A stretch of DNA of 64,000 nt from Nitrososphaeraceae archaeon (GCA_021325295.1 JAJPHM010000031.1:62001-126000), one strand, 5' to 3'; counted from the first letter of the stretch, positions 43,550 to 53,383 are shown. Notes: generated from the sequence alone by a model not told the origin. Numbers and translations are program-made.

Positions 43550-44101
43550 TTGTCACCAACTGTAATCGAATCCAAGTCAACGGTAACTAGGTCTTTTCGC
43601 CTCAGCCCAGAAATTTTAAGCACGCTTGATGAGGAGGCGGAGCGGATGGGAATATCAGTAAACGCACTTGTAGGAACGATCTTGCAGAGGTACTCTGACT
43701 TTACCAGGTACCTTTCAAAGATAGACATGGTAGTGGTCAACAGGGAGTTTCTGACGACCCTCCTTGAGTCAAACGATGAAGAGACTGTACACCGACTCGG
43801 CATGAAGCTTGGCGAGACAGTTCTAGTAGATACGGTGATATTCTGGAGAAAGGAAATTACGCAAAAAGCGGTGCTTGACTATATTGAAAAGGTAATCTGC
43901 AGATACGGTCACTTCGGAACGTATGATGAAAAACAGATCTCTCAGACAACAAAAACTATAGTCATACGCCATCGACTTGGAAGAAAAGGCTCAAGGTTTC
44001 TTGAAGGTTACTTGCGTTCGGGAATCAAACACTCGATAGGATACGACGCGACCTTTGAAGCAACGGACTCGTCAATCAAGTTTGATATGAGAGATCAATA
44101 A
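43550..44101 (+). CDS. Ribbon-helix-helix-like regulator, thaumarchaeal
   Basis: About 183 residues. TRSFRLSPEILSTLDEEAERMGISVNALVGTIL (residues ~13-45) is a ribbon-helix-helix DNA-binding pattern. The C-terminal 130 residues look like a ligand or dimer domain, with basic ends (RHRLGRKGSRF). Two TTG starts (43535, 43550) are possible. The TATA-like TTATATC (about 43521-43527) lies 26 bases before 43550, so that start is favoured. Confidence 0.55.
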   Translation: MSPTVIESKSTVTRSFRLSPEILSTLDEEAERMGISVNALVGTILQRYSDFTRYLSKIDMVVVNREFLTTLLESNDEETVHRLGMKLGETVLVDTVIFWRKEITQKAVLDYIEKVICRYGHFGTYDEKQISQTTKTIVIRHRLGRKGSRFLEGYLRSGIKHSIGYDATFEATDSSIKFDMRDQ

Positions 44102-44208
44102 ATGAAACTGCAATACAGACTAGACTGTTAACAAAGTAAGAACATGTGCCCGCTCAAGAAATCCAAAGGTTCATAAATTGATGTTCTGCATCAACAGTCC
44201 GTACCGTT

Positions 44209-44820
44209 ATGTTTGCCATAGTGCACATGAGCGACGTTGTCAGAATTCCACCAAACAGGCTCACTAACTCTCTTAAAGATGCTGCTGTAGCAATACTCAA
44301 AGAAAAGTATGAAAGTATGATCAGCCCAGATGTAGGTTATGTCATCATGATTATAGATGCCGACGCAAACTCTGTTGGCAAGCTGGTGGCAGGCGACGGT
44401 GCTACATACCATAAAGTTACCTTCAAGGCACTTGCCTTCTACCCAAAACTTCAAGAAATAGTTGAAGGCGAAGTTGTCGAAATTACTGATTTTGGTGCAT
44501 TTGTTAGGATAGGTCCAACTGATGCTCTATTGCACCTATCGCAGATTACTGACGACTACCTAAAAAGCGATGTCAAGCAAGGGGTTATCATCGCAAACCA
44601 GACCGCCAAGTCCTTAAAGATTGGCTCAAAATTGAGAGCCAGAATTACCGCAGTAAGCTTGGGCAAGGGAGCCGCCATGGGCAAGATAGGGATAACGTGC
44701 AGGCAGCCGTTTCTTGGTGCATTTGAGTGGATAGCCGAAGAGATTAAGAAGTCAAAACAGTCTTCTGAGAAGAAAGAGTCGGACAAAAAAGACCACGACA
44801 AGAAAAAGGAAGGGAAGTAA
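44209..44820 (+). CDS. rpoE1: DNA-directed RNA polymerase subunit E' (Rpb7)
   Basis: 203 residues. N-terminal MFAIVHMSDVVRIPPN tip, the S1 domain EGEVVEITDFGAFVRIGPTDALLHLSQI, and a charged Lys-rich tail. It forms the stalk of RNA polymerase with RpoF. The next gene, spt4, starts one base after the stop, an operon common in archaea. Confidence 0.95.
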   Translation: MFAIVHMSDVVRIPPNRLTNSLKDAAVAILKEKYESMISPDVGYVIMIIDADANSVGKLVAGDGATYHKVTFKALAFYPKLQEIVEGEVVEITDFGAFVRIGPTDALLHLSQITDDYLKSDVKQGVIIANQTAKSLKIGSKLRARITAVSLGKGAAMGKIGITCRQPFLGAFEWIAEEIKKSKQSSEKKESDKKDHDKKKEGK

Positions 44821-45009
44821 TTGGCTAAAGAGCTAGCATGCAGAAAATGCAAGGCTGTGACTACAGGTAAAGTATGTCCAGTATGCAAGTCGTCTGACCT
44901 CACACCGGATTGGTCAGGGATTATACTGGTTTTTGACCCTGCAAAATCGCAGGTGGCAGCTACTCTAGAGATAACTGTTCCACACAAATATGCTCTGAAG
45001 GTAGCCTGA
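44821..45009 (+). CDS. spt4: Transcription elongation factor Spt4 (RpoE'')
   Basis: 62 residues from a TTG start directly after rpoE1. Two CxxC pairs (CRKC, CPVC) form the zinc site, followed by DLTPDWSGIILVFDP typical of Spt4. It partners Spt5 in elongation. Confidence 0.9.
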   Translation: MAKELACRKCKAVTTGKVCPVCKSSDLTPDWSGIILVFDPAKSQVAATLEITVPHKYALKVA

Positions 45010-45030
45010 GCTGAACGTAATGGTCAATAG

Positions 45031-45954
45031 ATGGATAATATACCTTCATGTTTTGCAAAAGGCATGACAATTTCTGATCTTGCCATAAAATATGATGTAT
45101 TCTGGCTGAGACAGACTCTTGCAGGCTTTCTGCGTGAAGATATCAGAACCGGCGATATTACAAGTAATGCGGTAGTGTCGGCAAACAGGCTCGCAGAGGC
45201 AGAGATTGTCTGCAAGACCGACGGGGCTACTCTGTGCGGAACATACGAAACAGAGATGATATTTGATATCTGCAACTGCATCACAAAATCCTTGGTTAGA
45301 GAAGGGTCAGAGATGCAAGCAGGTTCTACCGTAATGAACGTTCAAGGCAGCGCACTGGCAATCCTTCAGGCCGAAAGGACGGCGCTGAATATACTCATGA
45401 GGATGAGTGGAATTGCTACAGAAACCCGCCGGCTTGTGAATATTGTAAATGACAAGTCAGTACGGATTGCTGCCACTCGCAAGACTGCGCCGGGCTTGCG
45501 GTACTTTGACAAAAAGGCTGTAATAGTGGGCGGCGGACATCCTCACAGAATCGCACTCGATGACATGGTATTGATAAAGGATAATCACTTGGTTATAGCA
45601 GGCTCTGTGCGGAATGCGATGGACTTGGCAAGAAAGAATCTTGATAGAGGAGTAAAGGTCGAATGTGAAGCAAAGAATCCTGAGGAAGCTATCGAGGCAA
45701 TAGCCAAGGGGGTCGATATTGTCCTGCTAGATAATTTCAGCGAGCAACAGGTAGAAAAGACGATACTGGAAATAGAACGAAGAAAGATGAGGAAAAATGT
45801 GCTAATAGAGGTGTCTGGCGGCATCAACCCGAGCAACATTTCCGGCTATGCCAGGGCAAAACCGGACATCATCTCTGTTGGGTATATTACACATTCTCCA
45901 CATGCAGTAGATTTTAGCTTGGAAATTTGCAGATCGTGGGATCAGAAGCGCTAG
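45031..45954 (+). CDS. nadC: Nicotinate-nucleotide pyrophosphorylase (NadC)
   Basis: 307 residues. LREDIRTGDITSNAV, RTALNILMRMSGIAT, AATRKTAPGLRYFDKKAV and VKVECEAKNPEE hold the quinolinate and PRPP sites; EVSGGINPSNI near the end is typical. It makes nicotinate mononucleotide from quinolinate. It follows spt4 after 21 bases. Confidence 0.95.
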   Translation: MDNIPSCFAKGMTISDLAIKYDVFWLRQTLAGFLREDIRTGDITSNAVVSANRLAEAEIVCKTDGATLCGTYETEMIFDICNCITKSLVREGSEMQAGSTVMNVQGSALAILQAERTALNILMRMSGIATETRRLVNIVNDKSVRIAATRKTAPGLRYFDKKAVIVGGGHPHRIALDDMVLIKDNHLVIAGSVRNAMDLARKNLDRGVKVECEAKNPEEAIEAIAKGVDIVLLDNFSEQQVEKTILEIERRKMRKNVLIEVSGGINPSNISGYARAKPDIISVGYITHSPHAVDFSLEICRSWDQKR

Positions 45955-46069
45955 TGTTACTTGTTTTGCTGATCAGCGAATTTTACCTTACTTGAAACGG
46001 TAGAATATCTGGCTCATAGAAGCCGGATTCTTCGATGTCTATAAGCGAGAACTGTCAAAAATCTGTCGC

Positions 46070-47020
46070 CTAGATGATAGCAAGCATCCTGTCTATGGCA
46101 AGCTTCGCTTTGTCGGCTACTTGAGCTGGCACCTTTACTTCATAAACATCGTTTACTAGAGAATTATGTACTTTTTCCAGGTTAATTCTCTTCATGTACT
46201 TGCACACTGCATCATTTTTTATCGGGATAAATTCCCTGTCAGGATTTTCTTTTCTCATTCTATACAGAATGCCAGTTTCAGTTGCAACCACAAACTGCTT
46301 TGCTCTAGACGACCTTGCGTGTTTCATCATGCCTTCAGTTGAGAGCACAAAGGCCTGCCTTTCAAAGTCGCCTTTTGATGCATGGTATAGAGTCGACGAA
46401 GTGCAGCTGCATTCAGGATGAACCATAAAGTCTGCATTCTTCAGCGTTGCAAGCATTCTATTGATATCTTCTGACTTTATTCCTGCGTGAACATGGCATT
46501 CTCCGGGCCATATGTACATGTTTTTTCTTTTTGTTACTTCGGCAACATATGCTCCAAGGAACATATCGGGAAGAAACAGTATTTCTCTGCCCTCTGGTAT
46601 GCTGTTTACCACCTTGACTGCGTTTGAGGAGGTGCAACAGTAATCTGAGAGGGCTTTCACATCTGCTGTAGTATTAACATAGCTTACTACGATTGCATCG
46701 GGATGCTCTTTTTTCCATGATTCGAGTTCATGAGAATTTATGGTTGAGGCTAGCGAGCATCCTGCTTCAAGATCCGGAATCAGAATTCTCTTGTCAGGGC
46801 AAATTATAGAAGCAGTCTCTGCCATAAAATGAACTCCGCAAAATACAATAGTGTCCGCATCTGTGGTTGCCGCGTTCTTTGAAAGCGCCAGGGAATCGCC
46901 TACAAAGTCCGCTACATCCTGCACTTCAGGCAGCTGATAATTGTGCGCAAGAATTATGGCATTTTTTTCTTTCTTGAGCGCAAGAACCCTGTCCTTGTAG
47001 TCCAAACCAAGCATTGCCAT
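46070..47020 (-). CDS. nadA: Quinolinate synthase (NadA)
   Basis: About 316 residues from ATG 47020; the frame continues upstream to 47269, but that part has no family match and overlaps the S30e gene. ILAHNYQLPEVQDVADFVGDS, CGVHFMAETASI, YVNTTADVKA, CTSSNAVK and HPECSCTSSTLYHASKGD hold substrate sites and the three Cys of the 4Fe-4S cluster. It condenses iminoaspartate with DHAP. Confidence 0.95.
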   Translation of the reverse strand: MAMLGLDYKDRVLALKKEKNAIILAHNYQLPEVQDVADFVGDSLALSKNAATTDADTIVFCGVHFMAETASIICPDKRILIPDLEAGCSLASTINSHELESWKKEHPDAIVVSYVNTTADVKALSDYCCTSSNAVKVVNSIPEGREILFLPDMFLGAYVAEVTKRKNMYIWPGECHVHAGIKSEDINRMLATLKNADFMVHPECSCTSSTLYHASKGDFERQAFVLSTEGMMKHARSSRAKQFVVATETGILYRMRKENPDREFIPIKNDAVCKYMKRINLEKVHNSLVNDVYEVKVPAQVADKAKLAIDRMLAII

Positions 47021-47196
47021 TTCTTTTGGTAAACAAAAGCTTATCCACGCAACTACATTTAAAGTAGTACAATTTAGGAGAAGGTTGCCTTCACCGTTAA
47101 AAATAAAGGCAATACTTGCCACATCTGCCTCGCTCAGGGGATATGTATAAAAATAGCCTGTGGTAATTGGCTGCCTATACAGGTACAAGTGAAAAT

Positions 47197-47376
47197 ATGC
47201 CGACACACGGATCGTTAACAAAGGCAGGTAAAGTAAGGGGCCAGACTCCAAAGATTCAGGGCCGACCACGCTTGAGCCCTATTTCAAAGGTTCGGAATAA
47301 AGACAACTTTGTGAAGCGCTTTGAGAAAAAGAGGCTTCCGGGACAGAAGAAGCCAGAAAGGCGCGGCAGAAGATAA
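47197..47376 (+). CDS. rps30e: Ribosomal protein S30e
   Basis: 59 residues from ATG 47197 ([19 protein letters not shown]), strongly basic to the end (KKPERRGRR). It is a small-subunit protein found in archaea and eukaryotes. The frame is open upstream to 47167, but family length favours 47197. Confidence 0.9.
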   Translation: MPTHGSLTKAGKVRGQTPKIQGRPRLSPISKVRNKDNFVKRFEKKRLPGQKKPERRGRR

Positions 47377-47438
47377 AAGTCAAGCAGGCAAGCAAGTAGC
47401 TCGATATTATTATTAAAGGTACACGGCCTCACCGTCAT

Positions 47439-48260
47439 ATGCCAAGAACCGTCGGGATAATTGGCTGCGGGACGATAGGCACAGAAATTGCTCTTGCAAT
47501 AGATCAAGGAAGAATAAAAAATGCAATGCTCGGCGCGGTTTTTGACATTGTAGAGAAAAGAGCCTCTGACCTTGCGAGCAGGCTGCAGAGTAGGCCTGCA
47601 GTTTATTCTGACTTTGACCAGTTTGTTTCATCAGACATTGACTTGATTGTAGAGGCAGCATCACAGGATGCAGTGAGGAAATTTGTTTACACTGCACTGG
47701 TATCCGGTAAAGATGCAATGATTATGAGCGTCGGCGCGCTTGCAGATAGTCGTCTTCTCTCAAGCCTTTTATCGGCGGCAGGTAACGCGAGGACAATTTA
47801 CATCCCAGCTGGAGCCATTGCAGGAATAGACGCAGTAAAAAGCTCAAGGCATCTTCTTGAATCTGTTGCCCTGACTACGACAAAGAACCCAAAAGCCCTG
47901 GCAGGAGCTCCGTTTTTTGCAAACAGAAAGATCGATCCCGAGTCAATACGGGAAAAAAAAGTAATCTATGAAGGATCTGCTGCAGACGCGGTCAGAGAAT
48001 TTCCTTCAAATATCAATGTCGCAGCAGTACTGAGTCTGGCAGGAATAGGAATCGATAAAACTGTTGTGAGGGTCGTTGCTGATCCTGATACTAATGTGAA
48101 CCAGCATGAAATTGTTGCAAAAGGGAAGTCCGGAGAAATTTACATCATGGTTAGAAATGTTCCAAGCCCTGAGAACCCAAAAACCAGCTTTCTTGCAGTC
48201 CTGTCCGCAATTGAATGCTTACAGTCAGCTTGTGGTGGGGTTCTCAAGATAGGATCATGA
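47439..48260 (+). CDS. nadX: L-aspartate dehydrogenase (NadX)
   Basis: 273 residues. Rossmann GIIGCGTIGTEIALAI, VEAASQDAVRKFV, AGAIAGIDAVKSSR and NVAAVLSLAGIGIDKT are hallmarks. It makes iminoaspartate for NadA, replacing the bacterial NadB oxidase. It lies 62 bases after S30e. Confidence 0.95.
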   Translation: MPRTVGIIGCGTIGTEIALAIDQGRIKNAMLGAVFDIVEKRASDLASRLQSRPAVYSDFDQFVSSDIDLIVEAASQDAVRKFVYTALVSGKDAMIMSVGALADSRLLSSLLSAAGNARTIYIPAGAIAGIDAVKSSRHLLESVALTTTKNPKALAGAPFFANRKIDPESIREKKVIYEGSAADAVREFPSNINVAAVLSLAGIGIDKTVVRVVADPDTNVNQHEIVAKGKSGEIYIMVRNVPSPENPKTSFLAVLSAIECLQSACGGVLKIGS

Positions 48261-48441
48261 CATCTAGATTGCGGCAAGCAGTTTATTATTGAAATGTTTC
48301 GGCAAACTGCAATTCTTTCTATTATGAAACACTGGTCGCTAAAGATTCACTCGGTTCTACATTGGTTAGACTACTAGACCCACTTACTACGCGTCGACAG
48401 TTTATATGTGGTTATGACGCCTTTTTAGCCAAGATTCAGAA

Positions 48442-48684
48442 ATGAGCTACGGCAGAAGGGACTTTGGTCCAAAACCCGTTGAAGCTGGAAAAGAGTACGA
48501 CGTTCAGATTACCGAGATCAGCAGAAAAGGGGATGGCATTGCAAGGATACAGGGTTTTGTCATTTTCGTAAAGGATGGCAAGGTAGGTCAGAATGCAAAG
48601 ATTAGGATAAGCCAAGTTGGAAACAGGTTCGCAACAGCAGAAATAGTAAACGGCACGACTCCCGCAACAGATTCTTCAAGCTGA
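48442..48684 (+). CDS. TRAM-domain RNA-binding protein
   Basis: 80 residues. VEAGKEYDVQITEISRKGDGIARIQGFVIFVKDGKVGQNAKIRI is a stand-alone TRAM domain, an OB-like fold that binds RNA and acts as an RNA chaperone in archaea. The Ser/Thr-rich tail is short. Confidence 0.9.
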   Translation: MSYGRRDFGPKPVEAGKEYDVQITEISRKGDGIARIQGFVIFVKDGKVGQNAKIRISQVGNRFATAEIVNGTTPATDSSS

Positions 48685-48858
48685 TGCCATCAACCGCTTC
48701 TCTTCAAATCTGTTTTTACAGCCCTTTCTGTAGTTGCTTGATTTTGTCTTTCTTGCGCTTGGCATTAGATACAGCAAGCATATCATGTTTTGCAACCTCG
48801 ACCTGAATACAAAAGAAATTTAGATGGATTTTGCTACAATGACTCTGACTTCTTACCC

Positions 48859-49248
48859 ATGCGCAACAACATAATAGCAGCGGTCGTCATTTCGTTCATT
48901 ATTGTTGGAGCAATGTGGGGAATCGGAAACCTCTTGAATCCACCACCTCAGGACAATGCAAACCGCGGAAATGGCATACTGCTTGTAGCAGAGAACAATG
49001 CCTTCAACGAAACAAATCCCGATATCAGCATCAAGGTAAATGATCCAAAAGAAATAACAATACTCAATAAGGATTTTGTGCGTCATGACTTTATAGTAAA
49101 TCAAACGGGAATCACGGGAATCAATACGTCAATTCTGTTTTCTGACCAACACTTCAAGGCCTACCTTGTTGCGCAGCAACCGGGAGTCTATGAATACTTT
49201 TGCGACTTGCACCCAACAATGCGGGGAAAGATAGTGGCCACAGCCTGA
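48859..49248 (+). CDS. Membrane-anchored cupredoxin
   Basis: 129 residues from ATG 48859 (MRNNIIAAVVISFIIVGAMW), an N-terminal membrane anchor. The type 1 copper ligands are visible: His in VRHDF, then YFCDLHPTMRG (Cys, His, Met). Thaumarchaea use many such blue copper proteins in electron transport. A second, tandem cupredoxin gene lies at 54.0 kb. Confidence 0.85.
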   Translation: MRNNIIAAVVISFIIVGAMWGIGNLLNPPPQDNANRGNGILLVAENNAFNETNPDISIKVNDPKEITILNKDFVRHDFIVNQTGITGINTSILFSDQHFKAYLVAQQPGVYEYFCDLHPTMRGKIVATA

Positions 49249-49279
49249 CTTGGCTGATACCAATGGACAGATTATCTTA

Positions 49280-50401
49280 TCAAGCCGCACCAATGCGCTT
49301 TACAATCGTCAGGATATCTTCGTCTACGAGCTGGTGGTCAAGCCCCACTTTCTGACCAGCAAACTTGGCGCTCTTGCCCCATACAAGGCCGTATCGGAAC
49401 TCCCTTGCCATATTGCGGTGTATCTTGTTGCAGACATCATTGACTGTCGCCCCATTTTTTATTATCAGTGGTTCTGCAAAGTCAGTATCGCCACCTTTAG
49501 GGCGCATATAGATTCTGATAAAATCAAGCCTCTGGTATATTGTCTCTTTTAGCGCGTCAACGTTGATGTTTGCATCAGCTGAAATGGGGATGAAATTGTT
49601 TCCAATCTTTGACTGCACTTCCTTGATAAAACCTTGGTTGACAAGGTCAATCTTGTTCAGGACAACGAGCGAAGGTAAGTAAACTCTATTGCCAGCCAGC
49701 GCATCAATCAGCTGGTCGTCAGTCAGCCCGGGCTGCCTTATGATAATCCTGCAGTTGTGGATGCCATAGACACGTAAAATTTCCTTGATCAGTTTTTCAC
49801 TGATCTTCACTGGAGCTTGGACATTCACAGAGATCCCCCCAATCGAGGTTTTCTCTATTACAATATCGGGAGGTTTTTCGTCGAGCTTGATACCGCTCTC
49901 TGCCAGTTCTTTTTTGAGCACAGATAGAAGGTGCGGTTGGAAGACATCAAGAACCAAAAGCACCAAATCTGCGCTGCGCGCCACAGAGAGGACTCTCTTT
50001 CCAAAGCCTTTCCCAGAAGAAGCTCCTTCGATAATTCCTGGTAGATCAAGTATCTGGATTTTTGATCCCCTGTAGTCCATCATGCCCGGTATTGCAGTCA
50101 GAGTTGTAAACTGGTACGAGGCTACTCTGGATTTTGCATTTGTAAGCCTATTTAGGAGAGTGGACTTGCCGACGCTTGGTAGACCAATCAGGACTACCGT
50201 GGCATCTCCTGCTTTTCTCACATCAAAGCCGGCATTTTCTCCACCGGTGTGAAGAGTCCTTCCGTGGACATTCTCCTCCATTTCACGCTTAAGCTGCGCA
50301 ATCTTTGCCTTTAGCAGGCCAACGTGGAACTCTGTGGCCTTGTTAATCTGGGTTTTGTGGATTTCGTCCTGAATGGCCTTTATTTTTTCTGGAATGCCCA
50401 T
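49280..50401 (-). CDS. drg: DRG-family (Obg-like) GTPase with TGS domain
   Basis: About 373 residues from ATG 50401. G1 GLPSVGKSTLLN, G3 DLPGIIEG, G4 NKID, then the C-terminal TGS domain (residues ~295-373, FAEPLIIKNGATVNDVCNKIHRNMAREFRYG). DRG proteins bind ribosomes in archaea and eukaryotes. Confidence 0.9.
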   Translation of the reverse strand: MGIPEKIKAIQDEIHKTQINKATEFHVGLLKAKIAQLKREMEENVHGRTLHTGGENAGFDVRKAGDATVVLIGLPSVGKSTLLNRLTNAKSRVASYQFTTLTAIPGMMDYRGSKIQILDLPGIIEGASSGKGFGKRVLSVARSADLVLLVLDVFQPHLLSVLKKELAESGIKLDEKPPDIVIEKTSIGGISVNVQAPVKISEKLIKEILRVYGIHNCRIIIRQPGLTDDQLIDALAGNRVYLPSLVVLNKIDLVNQGFIKEVQSKIGNNFIPISADANINVDALKETIYQRLDFIRIYMRPKGGDTDFAEPLIIKNGATVNDVCNKIHRNMAREFRYGLVWGKSAKFAGQKVGLDHQLVDEDILTIVKRIGAA

Positions 50402-50532
50402 TGTAAAGAGCATCATATATCATGTAAATGACGATAAAAATTTTTGTGATACACGTAAAGCATTCGCTATCTTTGTCAATGGTCTTCAGTCAGAGCATGC
50501 AGGCGCGTATTTCCAAGTGGGATCGGTTGCCT

Positions 50533-50569
50533 TGCTGATATCTAGAGGGATTTTTCCACGATATCAGCA
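50533..50569. repeat. 10-bp perfect inverted repeat in the drg-tRNA intergenic region
   Basis: TGCTGATATC (50533-50542) and GATATCAGCA (50560-50569) are perfect inverted arms with a 17-base spacer. It is placed between the divergent drg start and the tRNA-Glu gene. Function unknown; operator-like. Confidence 0.5.
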
Positions 50570-50645
50570 CTGATTCTAGCAAATATATTCACCTTTTGTT
50601 CTCCAATCAAACTATTATATTGGGAAGATTTCTCCACAGAAAATG

Positions 50646-50721
50646 CGCTCCGGTGGTGTAGTCCGGTTAAGCATTTCGCCCTCTCAAGGCGACGATCCCG
50701 GGTTCAAATCCCGGCCGGAGC
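50646..50721 (+). tRNA. tRNA-Glu(CUC)
   Basis: The acceptor GCTCCGG pairs with CCGGAGC, discriminator A at 50721. The anticodon loop CTCTCAA (CUC) is within TCGCC/GGCGA. The T arm contains GGTTCAAATCC. No intron, no encoded CCA. A TATA-like element lies near 50609-50617. Confidence 0.95.
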
Positions 50722-50853
50722 ATTGTGGTTTAATTCCTGTTAGTACACTGGGTCATCGATGTATTTGCATGCATATAGTGCGAAGCAAGCATCATCATAT
50801 ACACGCATGATTTCGACGAAAAGTGAAAGGGAAAGATCGGTCTTATCGAGTGG

Positions 50854-51483
50854 CTAAACAAAAAGATTGTAAATCTCTGCCGCTCTTATGGCACCCTCTC
50901 TCAGAACTCTGGGCTCTGGCCCAGAGATATCGACTATTGTTGATTCAATTCGCTGTTTGGTTGGACCCCCATCTAGAAGGGCGTCAAATCCATTTAGATT
51001 TGAAGAAATGACTTCATCTGGAGTCTTTGGAGAAGGATGACCTGAAGGATTTGCACTTGTGCCAATAATATGTCTGCATATTGCAAGCAGCTCTAGTGTG
51101 CATCTGTTGTCTGGTATTCTAGTAGCTATTGTATTTCTGCCTGCTGTTACCTTTGAAGAGATTTTTGTATCTTTTAGCCTGCTGACTATTGTAAGAGCTC
51201 CGGGCCAGTATTTCTCTGCAAGAACTCTTCCGGTCTGATTCAGGATTGCAATCTCTTCGACGTCTCTTATGCTACCTGACAGAACAGGTAGAGGCTTATC
51301 TTCCTGCCTGCCCTTTATCCTAAAGATTCTTTCAATAGACTTGTCAAGATATGGGCTGCAACCTATGCCATATACTGTGTCTGTGGGAAAAACAAGCACA
51401 CCGCCTTTGTTGACGATGGATGCAGACGAAGCGACAGCATCCTTTTCAGAGCACCTGAATACTCTGAATGTTGAGTTGACCAT
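50854..51483 (-). CDS. sua5: Threonylcarbamoyl-AMP synthase (Sua5/YrdC)
   Basis: 209 residues. KGGVLVFPTDTVYGIGCSP, FRIKGRQEDKPLPVL, ATRIPDN and IIGTSANPSGHPSPKT carry the ATP, threonine and bicarbonate sites. It makes the activated intermediate for tRNA t6A. Short form without the Sua5 C-terminal domain. Confidence 0.95.
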   Translation of the reverse strand: MVNSTFRVFRCSEKDAVASSASIVNKGGVLVFPTDTVYGIGCSPYLDKSIERIFRIKGRQEDKPLPVLSGSIRDVEEIAILNQTGRVLAEKYWPGALTIVSRLKDTKISSKVTAGRNTIATRIPDNRCTLELLAICRHIIGTSANPSGHPSPKTPDEVISSNLNGFDALLDGGPTKQRIESTIVDISGPEPRVLREGAIRAAEIYNLFV

Positions 51484-51609
51484 TGGTAGTAGCTACACCG
51501 TTTTGTATCCTATAATGGTATACAGATATCCTTTGAGATTTGATTACTTGCTCCACAAAAGTACACTCATACCGGTTTAGCCTTTCTGCCGCCCACCCGC
51601 GCAATTGTT

Positions 51610-52767
51610 TCACTGAGATCTTGTTTTGAGCCACTGGCCTACCTTGGGAAGTACATTGTTCTGCGAGTAACTGCTGGCAATAAGACCGACATGGCCAGTG
51701 TGAAAGCGCATCAGCCTCTTGTCTGCACTTGACACCATATCGTTGAGGGGAGCACTGCACTGGGGAGATACAAGGTGGTCTTCTTCTGCAATAATGTTTA
51801 ACACCGGAACTGTTATCTTGGTCAGGTCAATAGTTTCATTGCCAAGCTTCATTTCATTCTTGACGAGAAGGTTTTGCTGATAAATGTCGCGTATCCACTG
51901 TCTGAAGGTTTCACCTGCAATGGGAGGAGTGTCGTAGAGCCATTTTTCAATTCTGACGAAATTCTCTACAAACTGCTCATTGCTACAATTCTGAACCAAG
52001 TTTATGTATTTGTTAAGACCCTGTTTGAATGGCTTGAGAACAGAGTAGCACATGTAAAGCTGCTCAGATGGGAGGTTTCCAACGGATTGTAGCATCTTGT
52101 CGACATCCATGTGCCTTGCAAGATTTCCTATCACTGTAGTGTCTTTTTCTGCATCCATTACCGGCGCTATTGTAGCAAGATTTCTGACCTTCTCTTCATG
52201 CAGGGTCGTATACATGACCGACATCGTTGCGCCCATGCAATACCCATGAAGTGTCACTTTGTCGACCTTGTTCTTTTTCCTTACAATGTCGACACAGTCA
52301 TCAATGTAACAGTTAACATAATCGTCAAATGAAACGTACTTGTCTGCAGAACTAGGGGCCTTCCAATCAACAAGATAAACATCAAAACCTTGGCTCAGAA
52401 GGCTCCGAATCCAGCTTTTATCTGGCTGCAGGTCAAGGATATATGATTTGTTTATCAGGGCATAAATCACAAGGATCGGAGTCTTGGCCGTCTTGCTCAC
52501 CATCTGCCTGTAGTGAAGTAGTCTGTATGCTCTTGTTTCATAAAGCGTCTCGCTTGGCGTGCATCCCACCTCAATTGAACCCGCTGAGTGAAGTATTGAC
52601 TTCACTCTCTCTATGTTAAGAAGCGATTCTACATATTCTGCAAAAAGCCCTGAGGCCTTTCCATCCGCCAGCATAGGAGAACCACTTACATGTTCGCCGC
52701 CAGTCTGTGGCTTGTCTGCCTGAGCCTGATCAGGTTGCAATCTGCCCTGTGGATTCATTCCGTGCAT
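51610..52767 (-). CDS. phaC: Class III-type poly(3-hydroxyalkanoate) synthase subunit PhaC
   Basis: 385 residues. The lipase-like box LHGYCMGATMS carries the catalytic Cys; Asp in EEDHLVSP and His in FHTGHVGLIA complete the triad. It polymerises hydroxyacyl-CoA to PHA. It overlaps PhaE by 38 bases. The N-terminal 30 residues are Gln/Pro-rich. Confidence 0.9.
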   Translation of the reverse strand: MHGMNPQGRLQPDQAQADKPQTGGEHVSGSPMLADGKASGLFAEYVESLLNIERVKSILHSAGSIEVGCTPSETLYETRAYRLLHYRQMVSKTAKTPILVIYALINKSYILDLQPDKSWIRSLLSQGFDVYLVDWKAPSSADKYVSFDDYVNCYIDDCVDIVRKKNKVDKVTLHGYCMGATMSVMYTTLHEEKVRNLATIAPVMDAEKDTTVIGNLARHMDVDKMLQSVGNLPSEQLYMCYSVLKPFKQGLNKYINLVQNCSNEQFVENFVRIEKWLYDTPPIAGETFRQWIRDIYQQNLLVKNEMKLGNETIDLTKITVPVLNIIAEEDHLVSPQCSAPLNDMVSSADKRLMRFHTGHVGLIASSYSQNNVLPKVGQWLKTRSQ

Positions 52768-53341
52768 TTACCTCCTCTAGCCGTCCTTTCAGATCGCGAA
52801 CGCTTTTCTTCAGGTCATGGATATCCCTCAGGATTTCGTCAACTTCGCTCCTTGTTGGGAGATTCAGAACCTTGACGCTCCTTTCAGCCATCCCTTGCAG
52901 GCTCTTGAGTATGTCAAGCTGGTTACTAAAGAGCTTGCCGTATACAATGGCAAATTCTTTCGAATCGAATAGCTCGGTAAAAGTCTGCTCAAATGCCTCT
53001 ATCATCACTTTCCGGTAAGTTTCAAAATCTTGTTTTGACGAAAACTTTTTTGGAGAATTTTCCAAAGTCTGCTTGTATGCCTTGGCAAATGCTGAATTTA
53101 TTAATACCCAGTACTGGTCAGCATTTGCCTTTGATTCCAACAATGTCTTACCGAGATTAAAAAGCTCTTGGGTAGAGGAGCTTGCATCTTTGGAAAATGC
53201 ATATAACGGACCTATAGTTGGAAGCTTTGCAGCTTCGAGCCAGAAATCCATCATTTTTGCAAATAGTTGCTCTTGGCTGATGCTCTGTGGCATGCCTTCA
53301 ATTTCAACATCTTGTAATTCTTTGTCGTTCTGTTTACTCAT
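52730..53341 (-). CDS. phaE: PhaE-like PHA synthase subunit
   Basis: About 203 residues from ATG 53341; ATG 53383 is possible, but a TATA-like ACTATAATAGC sits just upstream of it, leaving a short leader to 53341. Helical protein with a coiled-coil end (RDIHDLKKSVRDLKGRLEEVN). PhaE activates PhaC in class III synthases. It overlaps phaC, so both are co-translated. Confidence 0.85.
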   Translation of the reverse strand: MSKQNDKELQDVEIEGMPQSISQEQLFAKMMDFWLEAAKLPTIGPLYAFSKDASSSTQELFNLGKTLLESKANADQYWVLINSAFAKAYKQTLENSPKKFSSKQDFETYRKVMIEAFEQTFTELFDSKEFAIVYGKLFSNQLDILKSLQGMAERSVKVLNLPTRSEVDEILRDIHDLKKSVRDLKGRLEEVNARNESTGQIAT

Positions 53342-53383
53342 GAAATTTCGCCTAATATGACATTGATCATAGGAGTTTGCCAT

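Noticed and set aside
47021-47269. N-terminal extension of NadA
   Set aside because: Outside family length and overlapping S30e on the other strand.
48705-48830. Minus-strand coding-like fragment with a Lys-rich end
   Set aside because: No start codon gives more than about 20 residues and no family match; too weak to call.
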